43,438 bases of DNA, taken from positions 1-43,438 of the forward strand of contig JAFWGA010000023.1 of NCBI GenBank assembly GCA_017515325.1, given 5' to 3'. Both the position numbers and the translations under genes were made by a program. Positions 9,314 to 16,750 of the stretch are shown one piece after another. Position 1 is the first letter of the stretch; the number at the start of each line of letters is the position of its first letter. The DNA is from Blautia sp. Lineage in GTDB: Bacteria > Bacillota > Clostridia > Lachnospirales > Lachnospiraceae. The notes under the pieces are model-generated. The model was not told the DNA's origin and did no database searches. It saw only the letters and a list, made by a program, of their open reading frames with translations.

Positions 9314-9342
9314 CTTCCTTTCGGCGCCCCTGCCATAAAAAA
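9314..9342 (-). repeat. 29-bp direct repeat, copy 2
   Basis: This is the second copy of the 29-bp sequence at 6952-6980, again directly joined to the T-run of a terminator on the minus strand. The partner arm that makes a hairpin in copy 1 is absent here. Confidence 0.7.
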
Positions 9343-9365
9343 AATCCCTGCCGAATCGGCAGGGA
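9337..9365 (-). terminator. Rho-independent terminator after the DUF362 gene
   Basis: A near-perfect hairpin of CCCTGCC and GGCAGGG arms (9345-9365) is followed on the minus strand by eight T residues. It lies about 40 bp after the DUF362 stop codon. Confidence 0.88.
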
Positions 9366-9403
9366 GCCACAGTTATCAAAAGCTCTTCCCATACAGGATA
9401 CTC

Positions 9404-10528
9404 TTATTTCATGATCACCAGCTCATAGTCCCGACTGCCGACCCCGATCTTCTCGGCGTGCTCCAGAGTTTCCTTCCAGCGCACATTGGGGTTGCTGTCA
9501 AAGAAATGGTCATGATGATGGTGCCAGTCCGGTCTGGCCAGATTGTCCGAAAGCTGGCTGTTGGGCATAGGCTGGGACTTCAGGCAGGCATCCACGCAGG
9601 CCTGATCCAGCGCTACCGGGTCAAAGGAAGCAAACATACCCACATCCGGCAGAATGGGCGCGTCGTTTTCTGCATGACAGTCACAGTTCGGAGAGATGTC
9701 CACCACGATAGAAATGTGGAAGCAGGGCCTGCCATGGCAGACAGCCGCAGAATACTCAGCGATCTTGCAGCCCAGCACCTCGTTGGCGTTTTCGTTGTCA
9801 TTCTCAATGGCATCAAAGGCACAGGCGCCGATACAACGTCCGCAGCCCTTGCAGATATCCTGATGAATCACAGCCTTGCCCGTTTCATAGGCGATCGCAT
9901 CAGAGCCGCATTCCTTCGCGCATCTCTTACAGCAGACGCACTTACTCTCATCCACACTGGGCTTGCCGTCCTTATGCTGCTGCATCTTGCCGGCCCGGCT
10001 GCCGCAGCCCATCCCGATGTTCTTCAGCGCCCCGCCAAATCCCGTAGCCTCATGTCCCTTAAAATGGTTAAGGGAGATAAAGACATCCGCGTCCATGATG
10101 GCATGACCGATGTAGGCTTCCTGGCAGTATTCCCCGTTCGGAACAGGAACAGCCACGTCATCCGTACCGCGCAGACCGTCTCCAATGATGAGCTGACATC
10201 CGGTACTTATCGGATTGAACCCGTTGATATTGGCACAATCCAGATGCTCCAGGGCATTTTTCCTGCTGCCAGGATAAAGAGTATTACAGTCTGTCAGGAA
10301 AGGCATTCCACCGTTATCCTTGACCAGTTCCGCCACGGCACGCGCATAATTCGGACGCAGAAAGGCCAGATTGCCCAGTTCCCCGAAGTGCATCTTGATG
10401 GCGACAAACTTCTTCTCCATGTCGATCGAGTCAATGCCTGCCTGACGGCAGAGTTTTTTCAGCTTTTCCGTAATCGGCACGTCGATTTTCGTTCTGAAGT
10501 CAGTAAAATATACTTTTGATTTTCCCAT
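9404..10528 (-). CDS. DUF362 domain protein with two [4Fe-4S] clusters
   Basis: A 374-residue soluble protein. The DUF362 fold is recognised by the KMHFGELGN and NHFKGHEATGFGGALKNIGMG-type segments. Near residues 193-235 two ferredoxin-type motifs are inserted (CVCCKRCAKEC and CKGCGRCIGAC), each of the CxxCxxCxxxC kind that binds a [4Fe-4S] cluster. A His-rich stretch (HHHHDHFF) lies near the C-terminus. Members of this family are widespread in anaerobes and their reaction is mostly unknown; an electron-transfer role is likely. AAGGGAG precedes the ATG at 10528. The gene has its own terminator, separating it from the reductase downstream, though a shared redox role is possible. Confidence 0.85.
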   Translation of the reverse strand: MGKSKVYFTDFRTKIDVPITEKLKKLCRQAGIDSIDMEKKFVAIKMHFGELGNLAFLRPNYARAVAELVKDNGGMPFLTDCNTLYPGSRKNALEHLDCANINGFNPISTGCQLIIGDGLRGTDDVAVPVPNGEYCQEAYIGHAIMDADVFISLNHFKGHEATGFGGALKNIGMGCGSRAGKMQQHKDGKPSVDESKCVCCKRCAKECGSDAIAYETGKAVIHQDICKGCGRCIGACAFDAIENDNENANEVLGCKIAEYSAAVCHGRPCFHISIVVDISPNCDCHAENDAPILPDVGMFASFDPVALDQACVDACLKSQPMPNSQLSDNLARPDWHHHHDHFFDSNPNVRWKETLEHAEKIGVGSRDYELVIMK

Positions 10529-10560
10529 TCTGTTCTCCCTTTATGTTTGTTCTGTTCTGT

Positions 10561-10579
10561 CAAACCGTCTTCATATGAC
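10561..10579. repeat. Short repeated motif, copy 1
   Basis: CAAACCGTCTTCATATGAC here matches 16616-16634 at 17 of 19 positions. Both copies lie just upstream of the start of a leftward gene (DUF362 and the second MATE). A hairpin at 10595-10612 (GCAGGCA and TGCCTGC arms) lies beside this copy. The role is unknown. Confidence 0.35.
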
Positions 10580-10630
10580 GTTTTTGTTGTTCCAGCAGGC
10601 AGAGATGCCTGCCAATCATCCATGCCCCAT

Positions 10631-11494
10631 CTACTTCTGCATAAACAGGGCTCTGTATTCTCCCGGTGCCATCCCCTTCTCCTCCCGAAAGACCCGGTTG
10701 AAGCTGGGAATACTCTTGAATCCGGAAAGCATCGCCACCTCAGTCAGGGTTCTTCCCTCCTGGGTCAGCAGCTCTGATGCCTTCTCAAAACGTATCATGT
10801 TCAGCCACTTGCTGTAATTCATACCTGTGACGCTCTTGAACATCCTGGAAAAATAATCCCTGCTGATTCCTGCCATTCTAGCCATCGCAGCCTGCGACAG
10901 ATCATCTGCAGTCAGGTTATTCTTGATATAGTCGGTCACCATGATCAGACGCCGCACAACATCATCGGTATAGCCGTAATGCTCGCCCGCCTTTAATTCC
11001 TCATCCAGCTCGCTCCTGTACTCATCCAGTGTCAGCATAAACTCCATCACAAGCATGCAGCACCTGATCTCGCGGTCTGTCCGGTCGGAGTAAAAAATCT
11101 CCTTCATTCTGTCCGTCAGCTCCTTCAGCTTTGCCGCAAGCTCCGGGTGGGAATTGATGCAGATCACATGAAGGTTCCGGTAAAGGTGCATGATCCTTTG
11201 CAGGCCAAACATAGAATTCACAAAGGCATTACTGAACTGGATAACCATGGACTCTTTCCTGTCCGCGTCAATGATCGCATGCATCTCCATCGGCCAGATC
11301 AGAACGAAATCGCCCTCGACAAGGTTATAGGTATCCTGATTGACCTTGAAAATATTGATTCTGCCCGGCCCTACGAGCAGGATCTCCCCGTAGGAATGCC
11401 AATGCATCTGGTAGCTTCTCTCCTTATATCCCGTGGACATATTGAAAGCGCTGATATTGTTAAAATCATAAATCTCGTATTTGCTGTAATCCAT
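10631..11494 (-). CDS. AraC family transcriptional regulator
   Basis: About 287 residues. The N-terminal half is a cupin-like sensor (MHWHSYGEILLVGPG, then DFVLIWPMEMHAI), which usually binds a sugar or other small ligand. The C-terminal 100 residues hold the two helix-turn-helix motifs of AraC/XylS proteins (LSQAAMARMAGISRDYFSRM, then TEVAMLSGFKSIPSFNRVFR). The ATG at 11494 was chosen over a GTG at 11515 in the same frame; neither has a strong ribosome site. It lies 102 bp before DUF362 and downstream of the flavoprotein, all leftward, and may control these genes. Two copies of ATTACTTTTCG (11551 and 11652), 101 bp apart, lie upstream and could be its sites. Confidence 0.87.
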   Translation of the reverse strand: MDYSKYEIYDFNNISAFNMSTGYKERSYQMHWHSYGEILLVGPGRINIFKVNQDTYNLVEGDFVLIWPMEMHAIIDADRKESMVIQFSNAFVNSMFGLQRIMHLYRNLHVICINSHPELAAKLKELTDRMKEIFYSDRTDREIRCCMLVMEFMLTLDEYRSELDEELKAGEHYGYTDDVVRRLIMVTDYIKNNLTADDLSQAAMARMAGISRDYFSRMFKSVTGMNYSKWLNMIRFEKASELLTQEGRTLTEVAMLSGFKSIPSFNRVFREEKGMAPGEYRALFMQK

Positions 11495-11550
11495 AAAACC
11501 CAATATCCGATCCACTCAAGGACCACATCTTTATCCATTCCGCTTTCTTC

Positions 11551-11662
11551 ATTACTTTTCGAAGTCGAAGGCCTCTTTGCAGCTTCTGATCCTATCAGCT
11601 ACTATACCTTTTTTTCATTATGCTGACTTCTTATCATTCGCCCTGTCACATATTACTTTTCG
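11551..11662. repeat. Two direct copies of ATTACTTTTCG upstream of the AraC gene
   Basis: Identical 11-mers at 11551-11561 and 11652-11662 are 101 bp apart in the gap upstream of the AraC-type gene. AraC regulators often bind direct repeats and form loops, so these may be autoregulatory sites. This is inference. Confidence 0.3.
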
Positions 11663-11673
11663 TTGCCGCCTTC

Positions 11674-12300
11674 TCATTTCCCATCCGGGAAGCTGGTGAA
11701 AACCCCACTCTCCTGCTGAGGCAGCCCATATTCAGCCTTTGCGTCCGCGATAGCCCGCATCATAAAAACCATATTTCTCGCCAGGTTCCGCATGGTCTGC
11801 AAACCCTCCAGATCCTTTAGCACATCTGCCGCCGTAAAGCCATGCACCTGATTCCAATAGGTGCTTGTCGCGATCGGCATTCCACTGATGGAAAAATATT
11901 TATTCAACACATCAAAGCTTGCCGTATTGCCGCCCCGCCTGCAGCTCACCACCGCAGCGCCAACCTTCATCTGCTTGGAAAAGGAAGTGCTGTAAAACAG
12001 TCTGTCCAGAAAAGAGAGGATTGTCCCATTGGGAGACCCATAGTATACCGGACTGCCTACAACCAGGCCATCCGCCTCCTTAAATTTCTCCGCTGTCTCA
12101 TTCACCAGGTCATCCATCACACATTTGCCTGTCCTGCTGCAGGATCCGCAGGAAATGCAGCCGCGGATGGCCTTGTTGCCCACATGGATTACCTCTGTCC
12201 CGACTCCCTCTGCCTCAAAGACCTTGATCATCTCCTGCAGCGCAGTCGCTGTACAGCCCTTCTCCTTCGGACTGCCATTCAGTATCAGTACCTTTGCCAT
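11674..12300 (-). CDS. Flavodoxin-fold NAD(P)H:FMN oxidoreductase / iron-sulfur flavoprotein
   Basis: A 208-residue soluble protein. The start MAKVLILNGSPKEKGCTATA is the FMN phosphate-binding loop of the NADPH-dependent FMN reductase family. CISCGSCSRTGKC (C-x2-C-x2-C-x5-C) resembles the cluster-binding region of archaeal and clostridial iron-sulfur flavoproteins (Isf), and GSPVYYGSPNG is the second flavin loop. It probably moves electrons between reduced cofactors and small redox partners. GGAGGG lies ahead of ATG 12300; a GTG one codon earlier is less likely. The promoter region holds paired AGTAAACG half-sites just downstream of the -10 box, so it is probably repressed by the same factor as the SDR/isomerase pair. 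Confidence 0.83.
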   Translation of the reverse strand: MAKVLILNGSPKEKGCTATALQEMIKVFEAEGVGTEVIHVGNKAIRGCISCGSCSRTGKCVMDDLVNETAEKFKEADGLVVGSPVYYGSPNGTILSFLDRLFYSTSFSKQMKVGAAVVSCRRGGNTASFDVLNKYFSISGMPIATSTYWNQVHGFTAADVLKDLEGLQTMRNLARNMVFMMRAIADAKAEYGLPQQESGVFTSFPDGK

Positions 12301-12340
12301 CACTTTTCCCTCCAGTCAGATTGCTTTTGTGCGCATCTAC

Positions 12341-12379
12341 AGTAAACGAATCCAAATGCAAGCATTTTAACCGTTTACT
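12341..12379. promoter_or_regulatory. Putative operator: inverted AGTAAACG half-sites (site 1)
   Basis: AGTAAACG at 12341-12348 faces CGTTTACT at 12372-12379, separated by 23 bp. The pair lies between the -10 box and the start codon of the flavoprotein gene, a place fit for repression. A similar pair at 13404-13439 lies between the isomerase and SDR genes. Confidence 0.55.
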
Positions 12380-12381
12380 AT

Positions 12382-12410
12382 AATATACAATACTTTCTTT
12401 GATAATTCAA
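12382..12410 (-). promoter_or_regulatory. Predicted promoter of the flavoprotein gene
   Basis: TTGAAT (12405-12410), a 17-bp spacer and TATATT (12382-12387) occur on the minus strand. The first AGTAAACG half-site begins 3 bp downstream of the -10 box. Confidence 0.6.
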
Positions 12411-12465
12411 AGAGAGATTCCTGGTAAGGCTCCAATCCCATACCCCTTTAAAGCCTTCAGGCATG

Positions 12466-13290
12466 TTAATACAATCCATCGAGCTCTTTTTTCAGATAAT
12501 CCATATATCTGATATATTCTTCATCCGTATGAAGATGCTCAAGGATGACAGGCATATCCGGATCAATCTCATTCATCCTGGTCGCATAATATCTGAGCGG
12601 AAATTCCCCATCTCCAGGTCCGCATTCCTCCAGCCTTATGGTATAACGGCTGTCCAGATGGACATCCTTGATATGGCAGCTTCTGATCCTGCCGCCCAGT
12701 ATATCGGCACACGCATCGATGAATTCTTCCGGGTGAAAATACCTGTCGGCCGAGTTGATCATGTTGATCACATCCATGTGAACCCCAAAGGCTTCCCTGT
12801 CCACTGCCTCAATGAGCTTTGCGTATTCGGAAGGGCTGGTCGGTATCATCTACGGCATGGGTTCCATGGTAAAAAATGTATTCTTAACATTTGCCCTGTC
12901 AATAATCTCCTGGATCATTGCCACGGTCTGCCGCCAGGCTTCCAGCGTGAAATTCTCTCTGTATCCCCCGTCCCACACAGGCCCGAAGGCACCAGCAACA
13001 TTGACGGCGCATCTGGCATGAAGGTAATCCGCCATCCGAAGCTGTTCCACGCAATAGTCTCTGTTGGCCTTACGCTCCTCAGAATCCAAAGACAAAGCAT
13101 TCCGCCAGATCCCCACCTCGGCTATCGTCAGTCCCGCCTGGTCGGCAGCCTCCTTATAGGCAATAATCCTTTGCTCCGGTTCATTGCTCTGAACAGGAAA
13201 AACAACAGCCCTGCAGCCAAGCCTGATCTGGTTAGCCGCCCATTCCTCCGGAGAATGATGATCCAATGGCGACGAAGTGCCTAAACGCAT
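12466..13290 (-). pseudogene. Sugar-phosphate isomerase/epimerase-like TIM barrel, broken by one in-frame amber codon
   Basis: The two halves lie in the same frame: 13290 to 12850 ends in EPMP then TAG, and the next codon is ATG, continuing IPTSPSEYAKLIEAVDREAF. Family members (AP-endonuclease 2 / xylose-isomerase-like barrels) have Trp after EPMP, so TGG to TAG is the likely change. Joined, the product is about 274 residues with conserved metal-site-like parts (TMEP, GVHMDVINM, HIKDVHLD, LEHL). It would isomerise or epimerise a keto sugar or polyol in the cytoplasm. An AAAGGGG ribosome site precedes ATG 13290. It is divergent from an SDR gene, a common pairing in sugar or inositol catabolism. 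It could be a recent pseudogene, a readthrough gene or a sequencing error. Confidence 0.8.
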
Positions 13291-13403
13291 GATAAATATC
13301 CCCTTTCCTCTATGATGCTTCCTTTGAAAGTACATCTTTTCATTTATTATGTTCCTTGACTATTGCATCATCCTATCCTGTATGCTATATTTTCTTTAAT
13401 TTT

Positions 13404-13439
13404 AGTAAACGGTGAAATGTTTCTTTTTGACTCGTTTAC
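13404..13439. promoter_or_regulatory. Putative operator: inverted AGTAAACG half-sites (site 2)
   Basis: AGTAAACG at 13404-13411 faces CGTTTAC at 13433-13439, separated by 21 bp, in the gap between the divergent isomerase and SDR genes. Upstream on the plus strand are TTGACT (13356-13361) and TATATT preceded by TGC (13386-13391), at imperfect spacing. It matches the site upstream of the flavoprotein. Confidence 0.55.
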
Positions 13440-13502
13440 GCTGGCTGCCGGCGGCAGCTGCTCCGGCCAGCAGCAGATTTACAGAAAGGGAGGACAGAAA
13501 AC

Positions 13503-14255
13503 ATGAATGTCAAAGGTAAAAGCATATTGATCACGGGTGCCGGCGGCGGTCTCGGCAGTGTTATGGCATCCTTGCTGGCGGAAAACGGTGCACAGGTGCT
13601 GATCCTGGATATGGATGCCCAAAAAGGCCAGGCAGCAGCAGATGAAATCAGCGCCAGGGGTCTGAAGGCATGGTTTTTCCCCATGGACGTTACCAGCGAA
13701 GACGACTGGAAGGCTGCGATTGATTTTGCCCTGGAAAAAACAGGCAGGGTTGACGTGGTGGTCAACAATGCCGGCATCAATATCCGCAAGCCTGTGGAGG
13801 AAATGACCATCGATGAATGGTGCACCATGATGAAGGTCAATACCGGATCCGTATTTCTCGGCTGCAAATACGCCATTCCCGTCATGCGCAGGCAGGGCGG
13901 CGGATGCTTTATCAACACCTCCTCCGTCTGCGGCCTGATCGGGCACAAATACACTCCGGAGGCCTATACCGCCTCCAAGGGTGCGGTAACCATGCTGACC
14001 AAGGCCATAGCCTCCCGCTATGCCAGGGATGGCATCAGAAGCAACTCCATCCATCCCAGCACGGTTTACACCCCTCTGGTGGAAACCCTGTTCAAGGATC
14101 CCCAGCGGAAGGCGGAACGGCTGGGCGAGGTTCCCCTTGGCCGATTGGCCACGGCCGAGGACGTCGCCAATGCGGTACTGTATCTGGCCAGCGAGGAGGC
14201 AAGCTTCATTAACGGCGTGTCCCTCCCGGTAGACGGCGGCGTAACCTGCTATTAA
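13503..14255 (+). CDS. Short-chain dehydrogenase/reductase (SDR)
   Basis: A 250-residue classical SDR. It shows the cofactor loop TGAGGGLG (residues about 11-18), NNAG, the active-site Ser141 (NTSSVCG), Tyr155 and Lys159 (YTASK), and the C-terminal PVDGG motif. The LDMDA after beta-strand 2 places Asp near residue 38, which favours NAD(H) over NADP(H). It would oxidise a secondary alcohol such as a sugar, sugar acid or polyol in the cytoplasm; gluconate 5-dehydrogenase-like enzymes look similar. GGGAGGA precedes the ATG. The divergent isomerase-like gene and shared operator suggest one catabolic pathway. Confidence 0.9.
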   Translation: MNVKGKSILITGAGGGLGSVMASLLAENGAQVLILDMDAQKGQAAADEISARGLKAWFFPMDVTSEDDWKAAIDFALEKTGRVDVVVNNAGINIRKPVEEMTIDEWCTMMKVNTGSVFLGCKYAIPVMRRQGGGCFINTSSVCGLIGHKYTPEAYTASKGAVTMLTKAIASRYARDGIRSNSIHPSTVYTPLVETLFKDPQRKAERLGEVPLGRLATAEDVANAVLYLASEEASFINGVSLPVDGGVTCY

Positions 14256-14286
14256 AACAGCAGGGCAGCAAAATATCTGTACACAT

Positions 14287-14339
14287 GGAACGGTTCTGTT
14301 GCTACGATCACAGATTGTAACAACAGAACCGTTCCTTTT
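14287..14339. terminator. Bidirectional terminator between SDR and VOC genes
   Basis: Perfect 15-bp arms GGAACGGTTCTGTTG (14287-14301) and CAACAGAACCGTTCC (14321-14335) are followed by TTTT on the plus strand. It lies between two convergent genes. Confidence 0.8.
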
Positions 14340-14408
14340 CTGCCTTTGTCACTTCATTTCCGTCAGCCGTTCTGTCACAGGCTCTTTCGCATTCCCGCTT
14401 CCACCGTC

Positions 14409-15005
14409 TCAGTTATAACTTTCCAGCAGCTCGATCCGGCAGGCCAGCTGCTTGTGCAGGGAAAGATAGATATACTGTCCGCTGCCATCGCCATAGGTAC
14501 CCTGCTGCTCCACGACGGCATCAAACTGTTCAACCAGCTGCCGGATTACCTCTTCACTGGTACCGCTTTTGATCTGGAAGGCTATGTGATGAATCCCCTC
14601 GCCATACTGATTCAGATGATCCCGCCAGACGGAGGGCGCTTCATTCGGCTCAATCAGCTCCAGCTGCACTCCCGGTGTCAGGTCAAAGAAAGCCAGATGC
14701 ATGAGCCCCTCGCCATGCTTTTCCAGAAAGGTCTTCCATGGGCTCGGCTCAGGTCCCGGCTCAACTGCTTCAAGAACCAGGTTATCCAGGTTGATCACCG
14801 AAATTCTGCACTGGCTGTAAATCTCAAGCTTTCCGTCCGTATAAGTCGGGGCCGTCTCCGGCCCGGGTATATACCAGATCCTCGGAGTCTCAGCCAGGCC
14901 CAGCAGCTCCTGCCAGGCATGCATAAGCTTGTCTCTGAGTTCCCGGTCACAAACCGCGCCTTTTCCGTCACGGCTTCCGGTCCTGCTGCCTGTCTTATTT
15001 ACCAT
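14409..15005 (-). CDS. Rearranged VOC (glyoxalase-fold) family protein, probably 5'-truncated
   Basis: A 198-residue protein of the vicinal-oxygen-chelate superfamily. The part from WQELLGL onward fits the family, but the usual first strand with a metal-binding His (pattern HIGxVV) is absent. The first 30 or so residues (KTGSRTGSRDGKG) look unlike the family. A segment is duplicated: VLEAVEPGPEPSPW with GEGLMHLAF is followed by QLELIEPNEAPSVW with GEGIHHIAF. Two incomplete VOC modules thus appear joined. About 30 bp upstream begins a headless AraC remnant on the other strand, which points to a deletion that removed both 5' ends. It may be a non-functional relic; if active, it would be a metal-dependent isomerase or epimerase. 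Confidence 0.6.
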   Translation of the reverse strand: MVNKTGSRTGSRDGKGAVCDRELRDKLMHAWQELLGLAETPRIWYIPGPETAPTYTDGKLEIYSQCRISVINLDNLVLEAVEPGPEPSPWKTFLEKHGEGLMHLAFFDLTPGVQLELIEPNEAPSVWRDHLNQYGEGIHHIAFQIKSGTSEEVIRQLVEQFDAVVEQQGTYGDGSGQYIYLSLHKQLACRIELLESYN

Positions 15006-15032
15006 CCGCCAGATCTGTCGTCAGATCCACCA

Positions 15033-15218
15033 CCCGCCCTGGCCCTGCTACTGCAGGAAAATATTTCCATCACCGACGTAGCCTACCTGTCCGGCTTTCA
15101 GAGCATCTCGAATTTCAGCAAGGTCTTCCGCAGCACCATGCACTGCTCCCCCATGCAGTACCGCAAAAAACACAGCCTGCCATCGGAGAATGACAGGCTG
15201 TTATACAAACAAACGTAA
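15033..15218 (+). pseudogene. Remnant of an AraC-type regulator (C-terminal HTH only)
   Basis: The frame ending at TAA 15216-15218 encodes a helix-turn-helix tail: LLLQENISITDV, YLSGFQSISNFSKVF, then SPMQYRKK, typical of the last 50 residues of AraC/XylS proteins. The frame upstream of about 15033 is antisense to the VOC gene and shows no AraC similarity, and no start or ribosome site lies near. It is the truncated partner of the damaged VOC gene. A hairpin (ACAGCCTG and CAGGCTGT, 15172-15201) lies in its last codons. Confidence 0.65.
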
Positions 15219-15231
15219 TGACACAAACCGC

Positions 15232-16578
15232 CTATTTGGTCAGGTTTTTCACCCACCTGTACTTGCGGAACCGGTACATGACCCAGGGGATCTTGCCCAC
15301 CTCATCCAGACAGGTACAGGCGTAAACCAGCAGGACAGGCCAGTGGAATACAAAAGCGCCAAGCAGAGCCAGGGGGATTGCGATCCCCCACATACATACG
15401 GCCAGGCTGTACATATCAAACAGCGTGTCTCCGCCTCCGTCCAGAACGCCGTTGATCGTCACGGTGTTGACACAGCGTCCGATCATATAGAAAGCCATGA
15501 TGACCATCATCCCGGTCAGATAACGCTGTGCCTCATCCGAAAGAATCACCAGGTGTACGATCAGCGGCGTGATCGCCAGAACCAGGGCTGTCGAGGAAAA
15601 ACCGATCCCATAGGACAGATTTTTCAGCTTGATGCCGTATGCCCTGCCGCGTTCCAGATTGCCCGCTCCCAGCTCATTGCCGACCATAATTCCGGCTGCA
15701 CTGGCGACACCGTTGCAGACACAGCAAATCAGATCCCTTACCACCGCGGCAACAGAATTCGCTGCCGCCGCATCCGCCCCAAGATGCCCCATGATCGCTG
15801 TATAGCTGGTAAATCCCACTCCCCAGAACAGGCTGCCGCCCATCAGGGGAATGCATTGCCTCGTGAAATCCCGGGACAGCTCCCTGTCTCTTCTGAAAAA
15901 ATCCTTCCAGGCCGGCTGGATATAACGCCCCTTTCCGGCTATTCCCAGACACAGACCCAGCTCGATCACACGGGCCATCGTCGTCGCAAGAGCAGCTCCT
16001 CTGGCCTCCATCCTGGGAGCCCCAAGAAGTCCGAAAATAAAAACACTGTTCAGCAGGATATTCAGGACCACCGCGCCGGAGCTGATCCAGGCGCAGGGCG
16101 TGACATGCTCCGTCACCTTCATCATCGTCAGATAGCATTGGGATATACCGGTAATCAGATAGGACCATCCGGCAATCCGCAGATAGGCGCTCCCTATCTC
16201 AATCAGGGCAGGGTCATGGGCAAAAATCCGCATCAGCCCCTGAGGCGCAAACTCACACGCCGCAAAGAACAGCAGAGAAACGGCGCCCACCGTGCGAAGA
16301 ATAATGGTAAAGATCTTCCTCAAGGTCTCCTTGTCCTGCTTCCCCCAGTACTGCGCCCCCAGAATGGAGCCTGCCGCTGTGATGGAAGCAATAAACATAT
16401 TCTGGACAAATTGTACCTGGGTTGCCAGGGAAACCGCCGTCATTTCCACCTGCGCCACCTGGCCCAGCATCAGGGCGTCCGCCGCGGCAACCAGAGCCAG
16501 CATCAGACTCTGAAAGGCGATCGGCAGGGAAATCTGTAAGAGCTTCCTGTAAAACACTTTGTTATCATACACCTGCAT
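15232..16578 (-). CDS. MATE family efflux transporter (second copy)
   Basis: A 448-residue membrane protein of the MATE family with about twelve helices. It begins with LLQISLPIAFQSLMLALV and AAADALMLGQV, the helix-1 and helix-2 signatures. It is only distantly like the MATE at 451 and belongs to another subgroup (NorM/DinF-like). ATG 16578 was chosen over TTG 16596 because GTGAGGAAA lies just ahead of it. It stands alone, after the AraC remnant, and probably exports organic cations or other toxic compounds in exchange for ions. Confidence 0.88.
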   Translation of the reverse strand: MQVYDNKVFYRKLLQISLPIAFQSLMLALVAAADALMLGQVAQVEMTAVSLATQVQFVQNMFIASITAAGSILGAQYWGKQDKETLRKIFTIILRTVGAVSLLFFAACEFAPQGLMRIFAHDPALIEIGSAYLRIAGWSYLITGISQCYLTMMKVTEHVTPCAWISSGAVVLNILLNSVFIFGLLGAPRMEARGAALATTMARVIELGLCLGIAGKGRYIQPAWKDFFRRDRELSRDFTRQCIPLMGGSLFWGVGFTSYTAIMGHLGADAAAANSVAAVVRDLICCVCNGVASAAGIMVGNELGAGNLERGRAYGIKLKNLSYGIGFSSTALVLAITPLIVHLVILSDEAQRYLTGMMVIMAFYMIGRCVNTVTINGVLDGGGDTLFDMYSLAVCMWGIAIPLALLGAFVFHWPVLLVYACTCLDEVGKIPWVMYRFRKYRWVKNLTK

Positions 16579-16615
16579 AAAACTTTTCCTCACCAAAACG
16601 CAAGCTCCGATCCGA

Positions 16616-16634
16616 CAAACCGTCTTCGGATGAC
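16616..16634. repeat. Short repeated motif, copy 2
   Basis: CAAACCGTCTTCGGATGAC matches 10561-10579 at 17 of 19 positions and has the same position upstream of a leftward gene. Confidence 0.35.
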
Positions 16635-16664
16635 AGGGTTACTGCCTTTCTCAGGCTGATTGCC

Positions 16665-16705
16665 GAAAAAACAGCCCTGCTTTCCATAAAAAGCAGAGCT
16701 GTTTC
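16665..16705 (-). terminator. Rho-independent terminator after the VanY-like gene
   Basis: On the minus strand, ACAGC-x2-TGCTTT-type arms form a long stem with two small mismatches, followed by six T residues. It lies 46 bp after the carboxypeptidase stop codon and probably ends the pheS-pheT-vanY-like transcript. Confidence 0.8.
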
Positions 16706-16750
16706 AATCCCTTCATCACAAGCTCAGAAAGGATGACGGCAAAGTCCTTC

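Noticed and set aside
12850-12852. TAG read as pyrrolysine
   Set aside because: TAG ends other genes here (first MATE, 1494-residue kinase), the position is a Trp in the family, and no pyl gene is seen. A point mutation is simpler.
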